Positions 41,433 to 49,971 of a DNA stretch of 64,000 bases are shown here, piece after piece. The DNA comes from Candidatus Sulfuricurvum sp. RIFRC-1 (GTDB lineage Bacteria > Campylobacterota > Campylobacteria > Campylobacterales > Sulfurimonadaceae), in the NCBI RefSeq assembly GCF_000310245.1, contig NC_020505.1:496001-560000 (forward strand). Reading direction: 5' to 3'. Made by a program: the position numbers and the translations under genes. The notes beneath the pieces are model-generated. The model was not told where the DNA came from, did no database searches, and was given only the letters and a program-made list of their open reading frames with translations. The stretch's first letter is position 1, and each line of letters opens with the position of its first letter.

Positions 41433-41930
41433 GTGGAACAAAAAGAACCCATGACAAAATACGGGTTTCAGCGATTATCAGACGAGCTGAACACCCTTAA
41501 AAATATCGATTTACCGGCAGTTAATGTTGAAATCGATCGTGCTAAAGAGTACGGTGATCTAAAAGAAAACTCCGAATACCATGCGGCACGTGAAAAACAG
41601 GCTTTTATCGGAACACGGATCGCGGAACTCGGTGAGGTAATCTCACGTGCTCAGATCGTGGACCCGAGCGAACTTGAACACGCTCGTATCAGCTTTGGTT
41701 CTACCGTTGTACTCTCCGATTTAGACAATGACCAAGAGGTCACGTATACCATCGTCGGCGGATGTGAGAGCAATCCTGCACGGGGTCTTATTTCATTTAA
41801 CTCTCCGCTTGCTAAACAGCTTTTAGGTCGCGAGGAGGGGGATGAACTGAATGCAAAACTCCCCGGCGGAACCAAAAACTTTGAAGTGCTTGAAGTGAAA
41901 TATCAGGAGATTGTGTTTGAATCCCATTAA
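41433..41930 (+). CDS. greA: Transcription elongation factor GreA
   Basis: GreA rescues backtracked RNA polymerase by stimulating transcript cleavage. The 165-residue protein has the N-terminal coiled coil with the acidic tip (GDLKENSEYHAAREKQ) and a C-terminal FKBP-like domain (YTIVGGCESNP, ISFNSPLAKQLLGREEGD). The start is GTG, with a GGAG site. It overlaps argC by 14 bases. The nearby order greA - phosphoesterase - cheV matches what I recall from Campylobacter. Confidence 0.96.
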   Translation: MEQKEPMTKYGFQRLSDELNTLKNIDLPAVNVEIDRAKEYGDLKENSEYHAAREKQAFIGTRIAELGEVISRAQIVDPSELEHARISFGSTVVLSDLDNDQEVTYTIVGGCESNPARGLISFNSPLAKQLLGREEGDELNAKLPGGTKNFEVLEVKYQEIVFESH

Positions 41931-42930
41931 CGTCGGTATTATCGGAGTCAGCGGCTATACAGGTATAGAGCTTGTTAAAATGCTCATTTCTCATCCGATT
42001 TTCAATCTTGTCTATTGTGCCAATACCGAAGGTGCTACAACGGTTTCCGAGCTTCACCCCGCATTGATGGGTGTATGCGATTTGAGTGTTGAAAAAGTCG
42101 ATATTGACCGTGCTGCTGAGATTTGTGAACTGATATTCCTAGCCCTGCCGCATAAAACCGCAATGCAGAGTGCAAAAGGGTTGTTAGAACGTGGGATAAA
42201 AGTGGTCGATCTCTCTGCCGATTATCGTCTGAATCAGGAGAATTACGAAGCATTTTACTGTGAACACGAAGATATCGACAATCTCTCACATGCGATCTAT
42301 TCTATCCCTGAACTCCACGGTAATATTGCCGCCGGATCTCGTCTTGTTGCTAATCCGGGATGCCATGTTACCGCTTCTTTGATGGCACTGGCTCCATTTC
42401 TGGATCATATCGATCTTACTAATCCGATTTTTATTGATTCCAAAACCGGTGTTTCGGGTGCGGGGAAATCTCCGAGCAGTGCCGTTCATTACGTCAGTGT
42501 CAATGACAACATTAACTGCTACAACATCATCAAGCATCGCCATGCTACCGAGATCGAACAGCATGCATCGGCTTTATGTGCCAATGAAGTGAAAGTGACT
42601 TTTGTCCCTTCCTTGGTTCCGATGACGCGAGGGATGCTTGCGTGTGTTTATGCAACGTTGAAAACCGATTGCGATCCTTTGGCGCTTATGGAATCATTTT
42701 ATAAGAATAAACCCTTTGTCCGTCTCCGTAGTGCACCACCGCATACAAAAATGACCTCCGGAACGAATTTCGCAGATGTGTATGCCACCCGCCATGGTAA
42801 TGCACTCGTCGCGATGTGTGCAATCGATAATTTGATGCGCGGTGCGAGCTCACAAGCTCTGGTCAATGCAAACCTCATGATGGGATTGGACGAAACTCTC
42901 GGAATTCCCACCATCTCTTATGTCCCTTAA
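41917..42930 (+). CDS. argC: N-acetyl-gamma-glutamyl-phosphate reductase
   Basis: ArgC catalyses the third step of arginine synthesis. The 337-residue protein has the NADP-binding GVSGYTGIEL, FLALPHKTAM, and the catalytic cysteine region NPGCHVTASL, plus HRHATEIEQ. I take TTG 41917 as start because AGGAG at 41905-41909 is at the correct distance; the earlier TTG at 41911 is too close. It overlaps greA by 14 bases and the next gene by 11, an unusual mix of functions in one run. Confidence 0.94.
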   Translation: MNPINVGIIGVSGYTGIELVKMLISHPIFNLVYCANTEGATTVSELHPALMGVCDLSVEKVDIDRAAEICELIFLALPHKTAMQSAKGLLERGIKVVDLSADYRLNQENYEAFYCEHEDIDNLSHAIYSIPELHGNIAAGSRLVANPGCHVTASLMALAPFLDHIDLTNPIFIDSKTGVSGAGKSPSSAVHYVSVNDNINCYNIIKHRHATEIEQHASALCANEVKVTFVPSLVPMTRGMLACVYATLKTDCDPLALMESFYKNKPFVRLRSAPPHTKMTSGTNFADVYATRHGNALVAMCAIDNLMRGASSQALVNANLMMGLDETLGIPTISYVP

Positions 42931-43663
42931 ACCTCTCAAAAATGGGGCGATTCTCATCGCAGATGCCCATTGCGCCCCGTGGCGCACCCCTTTTATCGAT
43001 TTTTTATATGCTCTTGAATCAGGTGAGATTACGACACCGCAACTGATTTTGATGGGAGATATCTTAGACATGCTTTATGGTCCGATACCTCGAACTTATG
43101 AGTACAATACAGAGGTAATCGATTTACTCAACCGTCTCTCAACTGTGATTGAAATCATTTACTTAGAGGGAAATCACGATTTTTTAATCGGTGATTTATT
43201 CCCGAAAACAGAAGTGATTCGTCGTGAAAATCAGCCCTTGATGATGATACATGAAGGTAAAAAAATCGCACTTTCTCATGGTGATAGCCATATGGGGTTT
43301 GGATATGAAGTGTATACGGTACTTATCCGTAATCCACTGATTCTTGCGGGGTTGAGAGCTATCGATACACTTGGGAACGGTTTTATCGTTGCATGGTTAG
43401 AAAAGCAGATGAAACGAAAAAATCATTGCCGTAAGATTGTCCATTTTGAAGACTTAATCCAAAATCGATTATTATCACTGAAGCTAGATTCTGTCGATCT
43501 TTTGATTGAGGGACATTTCCACCAAAATCGGATATTCAAAGTTAATCATTTAGATTATATTAACGTCGGTGCTTTTGCTTGCAATGAAAGATACTTTACT
43601 GTACAATCAAGCCAAAATCAGCCGTTATTACACGAAGCAGTTTTTCGTAAGGAGCCCCGATGA
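42920..43663 (+). CDS. LpxH-like calcineurin-type metallophosphoesterase
   Basis: The 247-residue protein has all calcineurin-fold metal motifs: DAHC near residue 15, GDILDM, GNHDF, SHGDSH and GHFHQNR. The pattern and size resemble UDP-2,3-diacylglucosamine hydrolase, the lipid A enzyme LpxH, and a lipid A gene (lpxB) is near greA in Campylobacter as I remember. The substrate is not proven, so I give no symbol. It overlaps argC by 11 bases and cheV by 4. Confidence 0.75.
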   Translation: MSLKPLKNGAILIADAHCAPWRTPFIDFLYALESGEITTPQLILMGDILDMLYGPIPRTYEYNTEVIDLLNRLSTVIEIIYLEGNHDFLIGDLFPKTEVIRRENQPLMMIHEGKKIALSHGDSHMGFGYEVYTVLIRNPLILAGLRAIDTLGNGFIVAWLEKQMKRKNHCRKIVHFEDLIQNRLLSLKLDSVDLLIEGHFHQNRIFKVNHLDYINVGAFACNERYFTVQSSQNQPLLHEAVFRKEPR

Positions 43664-44604
43664 AGGGACAAGGTGATATTTTAAAAGTCGGCACAAATGA
43701 GATGGAATTGGTCGATTTTCGTATTTTTAAGCGTGAAGGCGATGAAATATACGAAGGGATATACGGTGTTAACGTCTCTAAAGTACGTGAAATTATCCGA
43801 TTTCCGAAATTAACCGAACTACCGGGAACCCCTCCGTTTATCGAGGGAATTTTCGATTTGCGCGGTGTGGTTATTCCGGTCGTCAATCTGGCTACATGGA
43901 TGGGAGTGGAAGCTCCTGAAGAGATGGCCCATGAGTCACGTGTGATTATTACCGAATTCAATAATATTCTGATCGGCTTTGTGGTCCACGAAGCTAAACG
44001 TATCCGCCGAATCAATTGGAAAGATATTGAACCGGCCTCTTTCATATCCTCCTCCGGAGGGCTGGACGGTTCTAAAATTACGGGTGTCACCCGTATTGAA
44101 GATGATGGTGTCCTTTTGATTTTAGATTTGGAAGGGGTTGTTCAAGAGCTCGGTCTCTATCAACCTTCCCGTGGAAAGCTAGAAGAGGGGAAAGATCGCT
44201 TTAGCGGTCATGTTTTACTTCTTGATGACAGTGCAACCGCACGACGTATTATTAAAGAGGCATTGGAGCAAATGGGCTTTGATGTTATCGAAGCAACGGA
44301 CGGGCAGCAAGGGCTTAAAATTTTGGAAGATTTGTATCATGCATACGGTGATAACCTTTCTTCTAAACTCCGTCTTATCGCATCGGATATCGAAATGCCG
44401 TTGATGGATGGATTCCATTTTGCGGCGAATGTCAAATCCGATGAGCGTTTCAAGATGATACCGATTGTCTTTAACTCTTCCATTAGCGATCATTTCAGCG
44501 AAATGCGTGGACGTGAAGCCGGCGGAGAAGCGTATTTGGTCAAATTTGATTCGAATTTATTTTACGATGAAGTAGCGCGTGTCGTTCGTGCTCATATTCA
44601 ATAG
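43660..44604 (+). CDS. cheV: Chemotaxis coupling protein CheV
   Basis: CheV is a CheW domain fused to a receiver and couples chemoreceptors to CheA. The 314-residue protein has an N-terminal CheW-like domain (GVNVSKVREII, LRGVVIPVVNLATWMG) and a C-terminal receiver with DDSATARR and the phosphorylated aspartate in ASDIEMPLMDG. It overlaps the phosphoesterase gene by 4 bases and precedes cheA by 10. The cheV-cheA-cheW order is typical of Campylobacterota. Confidence 0.95.
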   Translation: MKGQGDILKVGTNEMELVDFRIFKREGDEIYEGIYGVNVSKVREIIRFPKLTELPGTPPFIEGIFDLRGVVIPVVNLATWMGVEAPEEMAHESRVIITEFNNILIGFVVHEAKRIRRINWKDIEPASFISSSGGLDGSKITGVTRIEDDGVLLILDLEGVVQELGLYQPSRGKLEEGKDRFSGHVLLLDDSATARRIIKEALEQMGFDVIEATDGQQGLKILEDLYHAYGDNLSSKLRLIASDIEMPLMDGFHFAANVKSDERFKMIPIVFNSSISDHFSEMRGREAGGEAYLVKFDSNLFYDEVARVVRAHIQ

Positions 44605-44614
44605 GGGTTAGACA

Positions 44615-47104
44615 ATGGATGAATTTGAAGAGATATTACAAGATTTTCTGATTGAGTCGTTTGAACTGATCGAACAGCTTGACCAAGACCTTGTCGAACT
44701 GGAATCACGACCCGATGATTTGGATTTACTAAATCGTATCTTTCGGGTAGCGCATACGATTAAAGGGGCGAGTTCCTTTTTAAACTTTGATGTATTGACC
44801 CATTTGACTCACCATATGGAAAATCTCCTCAATATGGCACGTCATGGAGATTTAACCATCGATGCGGATGTTATGGATGTCATCCTCGAATCGATCGATT
44901 TGATGAAAGCATTGTTGGTACGAATCCGTGATAGAGGTGTGGATAGCGGATTGGAAGTCACTCATTGTGTCGAGCGTTTGGATGCGGTCGCTAACGGTAC
45001 CCCGCTCAGTGCTGTGGCCGAAGCACCGGCTCCCGCTCCAGAACCGGAAGTTGCTGCATCACCGGTACAAGAGGATGAAGAAGCCGATTACTCTGGAATG
45101 AGCGAAGCGGAAGTAGAAGCAGAGATTGAGCGGCTTATCGCTGTTCGTCAAGCCGAAGATGCAGCTAAACGAGCGCACAAAGCTCCACCGGCTACTCCGA
45201 TGGCAGAAGAAGAGGAACCCGATTATTCAGGAATGAGTGAAGAGGAAGTGGAAGCAGAAATTGAGCGTCTTATCGCTGTTCGTCAAGCCGAAGATGCGGC
45301 AAAACGTGCGCAAAAAAGTGTAGAACCTGAAGCGCCGAAAGCGCCACCGGCACCTGTGGCAGTTACTCCGGTCGCAGCACCAAAAGTAGAAGTAGTTGCA
45401 CCGAAAGTGGCACCGACACCTCGAAAAGTGGAGCCGAAAGAGGATGGAGAATCTCGCGGCGGCGCGGCGGTCGAGCAAACGATTCGTGTCGATGTAAAAC
45501 GGTTGGATCATTTGATGAATTTGATCGGTGAACTCGTTCTTGGTAAAAACCGTCTGATTAAGATCAATGATGATGTTGAAGAACGTTACGAAGGAGAAGC
45601 CTTCCTCGAAGAGCTGAATCAAGTGGTTTCAATCGTTTCATTGGTTACCACCGATTTGCAAATCGCTGTTATGAAAACCCGTATGCTTCCGATTGGGAAA
45701 GTATTTAACAAATTCCCTCGTATGATACGTGACTTATCGCGTGAGCTGAACAAAAAAATTGAGCTAGAGATTACGGGTGAAGAGACAGAACTCGATAAAT
45801 CGATCGTCGAAGAGATCGGTGATCCGCTCGTCCATATTATCCGTAACTCATGTGACCATGGGATTGAAACACCGGATGTTCGTTTGGCCTCCGGTAAAGA
45901 AGAGGGCGGAACCATCCATCTTAAAGCATACCATGAGGGGAACCATATCGTTATTCAAATCATCGATGACGGTAAAGGGCTTGATGCCGATATGCTTAAA
46001 TCCAAATCGATTGAGAAAGGTATCATTACTGAAAAAGAAGCGGATGGGATGACTGAAAAAGAGGCATTTGGCCTCATTTTCCGACCGGGCTTCTCAACCG
46101 CAGCGCAAGTCACCAGCGTTTCAGGACGTGGGGTCGGCATGGATGTGGTGAAGACCAACATCGAAAAACTAAACGGTATGATCGATATCGACTCCGAAGT
46201 GGGCAAGGGTACGTCGATGAAACTCAAAATCCCGCTCACCTTGGCGATTATCCAAGCGTTGCTTGTCGGGGTTCAAGAAGAGTATTATGCGATCCCTCTT
46301 GCATCCGTTCTTGAGACGGTACGTATTAGCAAAGATGAGATTTATACCGTTGAGAGCCGCTCTGTTATGCGTCTACGTGATGAAGTTCTTTCTCTCGTTC
46401 ATATCGGCGATATTTTCGAAGTTGAACGTGTCTTTGATAACAGCGAACATGCGTATGTTGTTGTCCTCGGTCTTGCAGAGAGTAAAATCGGTCTTATTGT
46501 CGATTCATTGGTTGGGCAAGAAGAGATTGTTATCAAATCTCTCGGCGAATATCTCAAAGGGATCGAAGGGATCGCAGGGGCAACCATTCGCGGTGATGGC
46601 GGCGTGACATTGATCGTTGATGTCGCGGCATTGATGCAAATGGCAAAATCGGTTAAATCGACCGTCGGTCAAGAGAGTGCAGAATCCAAAGGGCGTTTAG
46701 GGGTGAAAAATAAAGCGAGCGATTATACGGTGATGATCGTTGATGACTCAAAAACCGATCGTACCATTATGCGTAAAGCATTAGAGCCGATGGGAATCAC
46801 CCTTGTCGAAGCGATTGATGGAGTTGAAGCACTCAATGTCTTGAAGCAGGGCGAGTATATGTTCGATGCAATGCTTGTAGACATTGAGATGCCGCGAATG
46901 GATGGCTATACTTTGGCCGCTGAGATCAAAAAATACAATAAGTATAAAAATCTCCCATTGATCGCGGTGACATCCCGTACCGGAAAAGCGGATCGTATGC
47001 GCGGTGTCGAATCAGGAATGATCGAGTACATCACGAAACCGTATTCACCGGAATATCTGATGAATGTCGTCAAACGAAACATCAAATTTAACGAGGGGCT
47101 ATAA
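44615..47104 (+). CDS. cheA: Chemotaxis histidine kinase CheA with C-terminal receiver
   Basis: CheA autophosphorylates in response to receptors and passes phosphate to CheY and CheV. The 829-residue protein has an N-terminal Hpt domain with His 47 in VAHTIKGAS, and a long linker without a recognisable P2 domain that holds two copies of a 32-residue segment. A dimerisation and ATPase core follows (HIIRNSCDHGIE, DDGKGLD, GRGVGMDVV), then a CheW-like domain and a receiver with VDIEMPRMDG. The receiver fusion is usual in this phylum. The start at 44615 is preceded by a GGGG-type site. Confidence 0.96.
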   Translation: MDEFEEILQDFLIESFELIEQLDQDLVELESRPDDLDLLNRIFRVAHTIKGASSFLNFDVLTHLTHHMENLLNMARHGDLTIDADVMDVILESIDLMKALLVRIRDRGVDSGLEVTHCVERLDAVANGTPLSAVAEAPAPAPEPEVAASPVQEDEEADYSGMSEAEVEAEIERLIAVRQAEDAAKRAHKAPPATPMAEEEEPDYSGMSEEEVEAEIERLIAVRQAEDAAKRAQKSVEPEAPKAPPAPVAVTPVAAPKVEVVAPKVAPTPRKVEPKEDGESRGGAAVEQTIRVDVKRLDHLMNLIGELVLGKNRLIKINDDVEERYEGEAFLEELNQVVSIVSLVTTDLQIAVMKTRMLPIGKVFNKFPRMIRDLSRELNKKIELEITGEETELDKSIVEEIGDPLVHIIRNSCDHGIETPDVRLASGKEEGGTIHLKAYHEGNHIVIQIIDDGKGLDADMLKSKSIEKGIITEKEADGMTEKEAFGLIFRPGFSTAAQVTSVSGRGVGMDVVKTNIEKLNGMIDIDSEVGKGTSMKLKIPLTLAIIQALLVGVQEEYYAIPLASVLETVRISKDEIYTVESRSVMRLRDEVLSLVHIGDIFEVERVFDNSEHAYVVVLGLAESKIGLIVDSLVGQEEIVIKSLGEYLKGIEGIAGATIRGDGGVTLIVDVAALMQMAKSVKSTVGQESAESKGRLGVKNKASDYTVMIVDDSKTDRTIMRKALEPMGITLVEAIDGVEALNVLKQGEYMFDAMLVDIEMPRMDGYTLAAEIKKYNKYKNLPLIAVTSRTGKADRMRGVESGMIEYITKPYSPEYLMNVVKRNIKFNEGL
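45086..45181 (+). repeat. CheA linker repeat, copy 1
   Basis: This codes for residues 158-189, starting DYSGMSEAEVEAEIERL. It is repeated 135 bases later with 85 of 96 bases and 30 of 32 residues identical. Nearly all base changes are silent, which indicates selection on the peptide after duplication. Confidence 0.9.
45221..45316 (+). repeat. CheA linker repeat, copy 2
   Basis: Second copy of the 32-codon unit, residues 203-234, differing from copy 1 only by Ala to Glu and His to Gln. Both copies are predicted to be charged helices between the Hpt domain and the dimerisation domain. Confidence 0.9.
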
Positions 47105-47105
47105 C

Positions 47106-47600
47106 ATGAGCGAAAAACTCCAACAAATTATTAACAAACAGCAAAAGTCCCTCTCAGGAGATGATATTAAAATCGATGAAGTGATTCAGCTGGTCGGTTT
47201 CATCGTGGGGGACGAAGAATTTTCGGTGCCCATTTTGAGTATCCAAGAGATTATTAAACCGATCTCTTGGACACGTGTACCGCAAACGCCTGCTTATATT
47301 TTAGGGGTTTTTAATCTGCGCGGTTCGGTGATCCCATTGATCGATCTACGCTCACGTTTTGGATTGGAGATGATCAAACATACTGAAGAGACCCGTTTTA
47401 TCGTAATGAAAAACGGGGATGATGTCGCGGGATTTGTTATTGATCGTCTTACCGAAGCGATTCGCCTGCCAAAACGGGATGTAGGACCTGCGCCGGATAC
47501 GATTGCAGAAGCTGAAAGTATGATTGACGGTGTCGGTAAACAATCGGATCGAATCATTACCATCCTTAAAGTACATAAATTACTCGAACGTAATTTTTAG
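47106..47600 (+). CDS. cheW: Chemotaxis coupling protein CheW
   Basis: CheW links chemoreceptors to CheA. The 164-residue protein is a single CheW domain (VGFIVGDEEFSVPI, YILGVFNLRGSVIPLIDLR, DRLTEAIRLP) after a 24-residue charged N-terminus. A longer frame from 47064 lies inside cheA. ATG 47106 is one base after the cheA stop, with GAGGGG upstream. A palindromic repeat follows the stop within 6 bases and may mark the end of the transcript. Confidence 0.95.
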   Translation: MSEKLQQIINKQQKSLSGDDIKIDEVIQLVGFIVGDEEFSVPILSIQEIIKPISWTRVPQTPAYILGVFNLRGSVIPLIDLRSRFGLEMIKHTEETRFIVMKNGDDVAGFVIDRLTEAIRLPKRDVGPAPDTIAEAESMIDGVGKQSDRIITILKVHKLLERNF

Positions 47601-47605
47601 CCTTT

Positions 47606-47660
47606 CGTCATCCTGAACTCGATTCAGGATCTGAGATTGCGGATCGAGTCCGCAATGACG
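47606..47660. repeat. Double-hairpin dispersed repeat, copy 2
   Basis: This 55-base element has the same plan as the copy at 17873: GTCAT, stem, ACTCGAT, complementary stem, ATCT, and then the inverse. The two hairpins are perfect 7-5-7 palindromes (TCCTGAA / TTCAGGA and TTGCGGA / TCCGCAA). It lies between cheW and pepP and overlaps the 5' end of a longer pepP reading frame. Confidence 0.88.
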
Positions 47661-47684
47661 AAGAAAATATGGCACAATAACGCC

Positions 47685-48992
47685 ATGAATGAAACACACT
47701 TTTTAAACCGCCGCACAAAACTCCTCGCTCTCATGGAAGAGGGGGTTGCGATTATCACCTCTGCCCCTACCCAAACGCGTTCCAATGATACGGAATATTC
47801 TTACCGACAAAACAGCGATTTTTATTATCTTTGCGGATTGAACGAAGATAACTCTGTATTGGTTTTGGTTAAAACTCCCGAATCATCGAAAACAATCCTT
47901 TTTGTCGAAGCGTACAATGCCGAGTCAGCGCTTTGGAACGGGGCGCGTTTAGGTGTAGAGGGTGCGAGCGAGCGATTCAGTGTCGATGAAGTGAATGATG
48001 TTGCTGAATACAGCGAGAGAATCAAAGAGCTATTGCGTGAACATATCAACCTCTATATCGATCTTTACAGCGATTCAGCACGACTTGTCGAAGCGAAAAT
48101 TGCCGCACAATCGCTCCACTCTACACGTGGCGTCAAACGCCACATCCGCTCCATCCGAGATGTTACCTATCTGATCCGTACCCTACGCCTCATTAAATCA
48201 GACGAAGAGATCGAGATGATCAAACAGGCACTAACGATTACCGCCGAGGCACATCATGTCGCAATGCGAGAATGTCGTGCGGGGATGAGAGAATATCAAC
48301 TCCAAGCGCAGATGAGCTATATCTTTTTAAATAACGGTGCCGAGAGCGAAGCCTACGGTGCCATCGTCGCAGGGGGGAACAATGCCAATACGCTCCACTA
48401 TGTTGATAATCGCGATACGTTGCGAGACGGCGATTTAGTTCTTATCGATGCGGCGTGTGAATGGGAGCTCTATGCCAGCGATATTACCCGCACCTTTCCG
48501 ATCAACGGAAAATTCAGCGAGGCTCAGCGTGAAGTGTACGAAAAAGTGCTCGATGTTCAGCTCCGTGTGATTGACGCGATCTGCGTGGGGGTAAAACGCG
48601 ACTGGCTCCAAACCTATAGCGAAGAGTTGCTATGCGACGCTCTGATCGAACTTGGGATTTTGAACGGTGAACGCCATACGCTCATGGAAGCCAAAGAACA
48701 CAAAAAATACGCTCCGCACGGGATAGGGCACTGGATGGGATTGGATGTACACGATCCGTGTCCGTATGTCGATGAAAGCGGTGAATCGTTAACTTTTGAG
48801 GCGGGGATGGTGATGACCATCGAACCGGGGCTCTATTTCCGCGCCGATGATGAGTCTGTCTCTGAACGCTATCGCGGGATCGGTATCCGTATCGAGGACA
48901 ATATTCTTGTTACCATCGATGGATATGAGAATCTCTCCTCTATGATTGCGAAGAGTGTGGAAGAGATCGAAGCGGTATGTAATCAGTTATAA
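47685..48992 (+). CDS. pepP: Xaa-Pro aminopeptidase (PepP type)
   Basis: The enzyme removes N-terminal residues before proline using two metal ions. The protein of about 435 residues has an AMP-N domain (YRQNSDFYYLCGLNE) and a pita-bread catalytic domain with the metal ligands in IDAACEWELYASDITRTFP, HGIGHWMGLDVHD, TIEPGLY and GIRIEDNILV. ATG 47685 fits homologues; the frame from 47637 would run through the repeat. No ribosome site is seen, and CACAAT six bases before the ATG may make it leaderless. Its end overlaps the next gene on the other strand by 10 bases. Confidence 0.92.
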   Translation: MNETHFLNRRTKLLALMEEGVAIITSAPTQTRSNDTEYSYRQNSDFYYLCGLNEDNSVLVLVKTPESSKTILFVEAYNAESALWNGARLGVEGASERFSVDEVNDVAEYSERIKELLREHINLYIDLYSDSARLVEAKIAAQSLHSTRGVKRHIRSIRDVTYLIRTLRLIKSDEEIEMIKQALTITAEAHHVAMRECRAGMREYQLQAQMSYIFLNNGAESEAYGAIVAGGNNANTLHYVDNRDTLRDGDLVLIDAACEWELYASDITRTFPINGKFSEAQREVYEKVLDVQLRVIDAICVGVKRDWLQTYSEELLCDALIELGILNGERHTLMEAKEHKKYAPHGIGHWMGLDVHDPCPYVDESGESLTFEAGMVMTIEPGLYFRADDESVSERYRGIGIRIEDNILVTIDGYENLSSMIAKSVEEIEAVCNQL

Positions 48993-49408
48993 CTATAACT
49001 CCATCCGCTGAGACCGTCTTGAGCCTCTTTAAACTCTTCTGAATCCCCTAAAAAATCGATAATGTGCAGCAAAGTCCACGGGATAGTATTGGCTTCGGCA
49101 TCATCGACGATATGTTTGGGCATCGGGGTCTCTTGGGTTGTCAGGGCAAACGCGATTCGTTCACGATTGCTCAAAACATGGCTTGTAGCGGTGATACCCA
49201 ATTCTCGGCAGAATTTTTCCAAGATAAGCGGCTTCACCTCTTCTGGGATGAGATCGGCAGTGTTGAGGATGGTGGTAAAATGGATTGGAAGCTCATCCGC
49301 CATCATAGAGGGTGATGCCATCAAGATGTACTCGACATTGTTGAGGAGATTGGCGATCTCTCCCGCTGAGAGGTAACTGTTGACTTTGAGCGCTTGCATC
49401 TCTTGCAT
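48983..49408 (-). CDS. Hypothetical protein, second gene of an unrecognised pair
   Basis: The 141-residue protein has no signal peptide or membrane segment. It contains a helical middle (LSAGEIANLLNNVEYILM) and an acidic, tryptophan-bearing C-terminus (LSGWSYSYN). I recognise no family. Its start overlaps the upstream gene stop by one base, and no independent promoter is seen, so the two genes are very likely one operon. It is convergent with pepP and overlaps it by 10 bases. Confidence 0.65.
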   Translation of the reverse strand: MQEMQALKVNSYLSAGEIANLLNNVEYILMASPSMMADELPIHFTTILNTADLIPEEVKPLILEKFCRELGITATSHVLSNRERIAFALTTQETPMPKHIVDDAEANTIPWTLLHIIDFLGDSEEFKEAQDGLSGWSYSYN

Positions 49409-49911
49409 TAGTCTTTTCCTTCGAGAATTTTGGTGATCAGTGAGGCCATACCGATGTGGAGATTGTAATTGGTGATCGGAAAATCAACCCATTCATCGTT
49501 CAAATTGACCGTATAACTGCTGAGGTATGTTCCGAGAATTTCCAAGTCGATTGGCTGATAGGTTGTACAGAGATCGGGTGAGAGTTTGGTACGTACCAAT
49601 TTTCCCTCTTTATTACTGTGTGCCAAGGTAAAAGCGAGCGTTTTGAGACTGAGGAGATCACACCAGCGGATAAAGAGAGCAGGGGATAATTCGGTCTGTG
49701 GATTTCCCTCAGGGTCAAAAAGGAGATTTTGTTCTCGTAAGGGGATCAGAACGCTTAAAATCGCTTCGCAAAACGGCAGACTCTTTTGTCGCCAGAAGGG
49801 AGCTTCGTCACTGCGTTCCAAGGCACTAGAGATGGCTCCGAGTATCGCAGAATTTTTACCGCTGCGAAGCAGTGTGGACATTGAGTGTAAAACCATCGTT
49901 AATATCCTCAT
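49408..49911 (-). CDS. Hypothetical protein, first gene of an unrecognised pair
   Basis: The 167-residue protein is mostly helical. It has the segments FWRQKSLPFCEAILSVLIPL and LSPALFIRWCDLLSLKTL and two spaced cysteines, and no clear signal peptide. Possible starts are MRILTMVL at 49911 or the methionines just after it. I recognise no family with confidence. The first segment faintly recalls a stretch seen in coupling proteins of secretion systems, but this is too weak to use. It is divergent from the DUF445 gene. Confidence 0.6.
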   Translation of the reverse strand: MRILTMVLHSMSTLLRSGKNSAILGAISSALERSDEAPFWRQKSLPFCEAILSVLIPLREQNLLFDPEGNPQTELSPALFIRWCDLLSLKTLAFTLAHSNKEGKLVRTKLSPDLCTTYQPIDLEILGTYLSSYTVNLNDEWVDFPITNYNLHIGMASLITKILEGKD

Positions 49912-49971
49912 TTTTGGTGCAACTTTAGCTATTTTTGTATAATACCCCTATTAATAACAGGAGATTGTCTT

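Noticed and set aside
47637-47684. N-terminal extension of PepP from 47637
   Set aside because: It is translated from the repeat element and is not part of the conserved aminopeptidase sequence.
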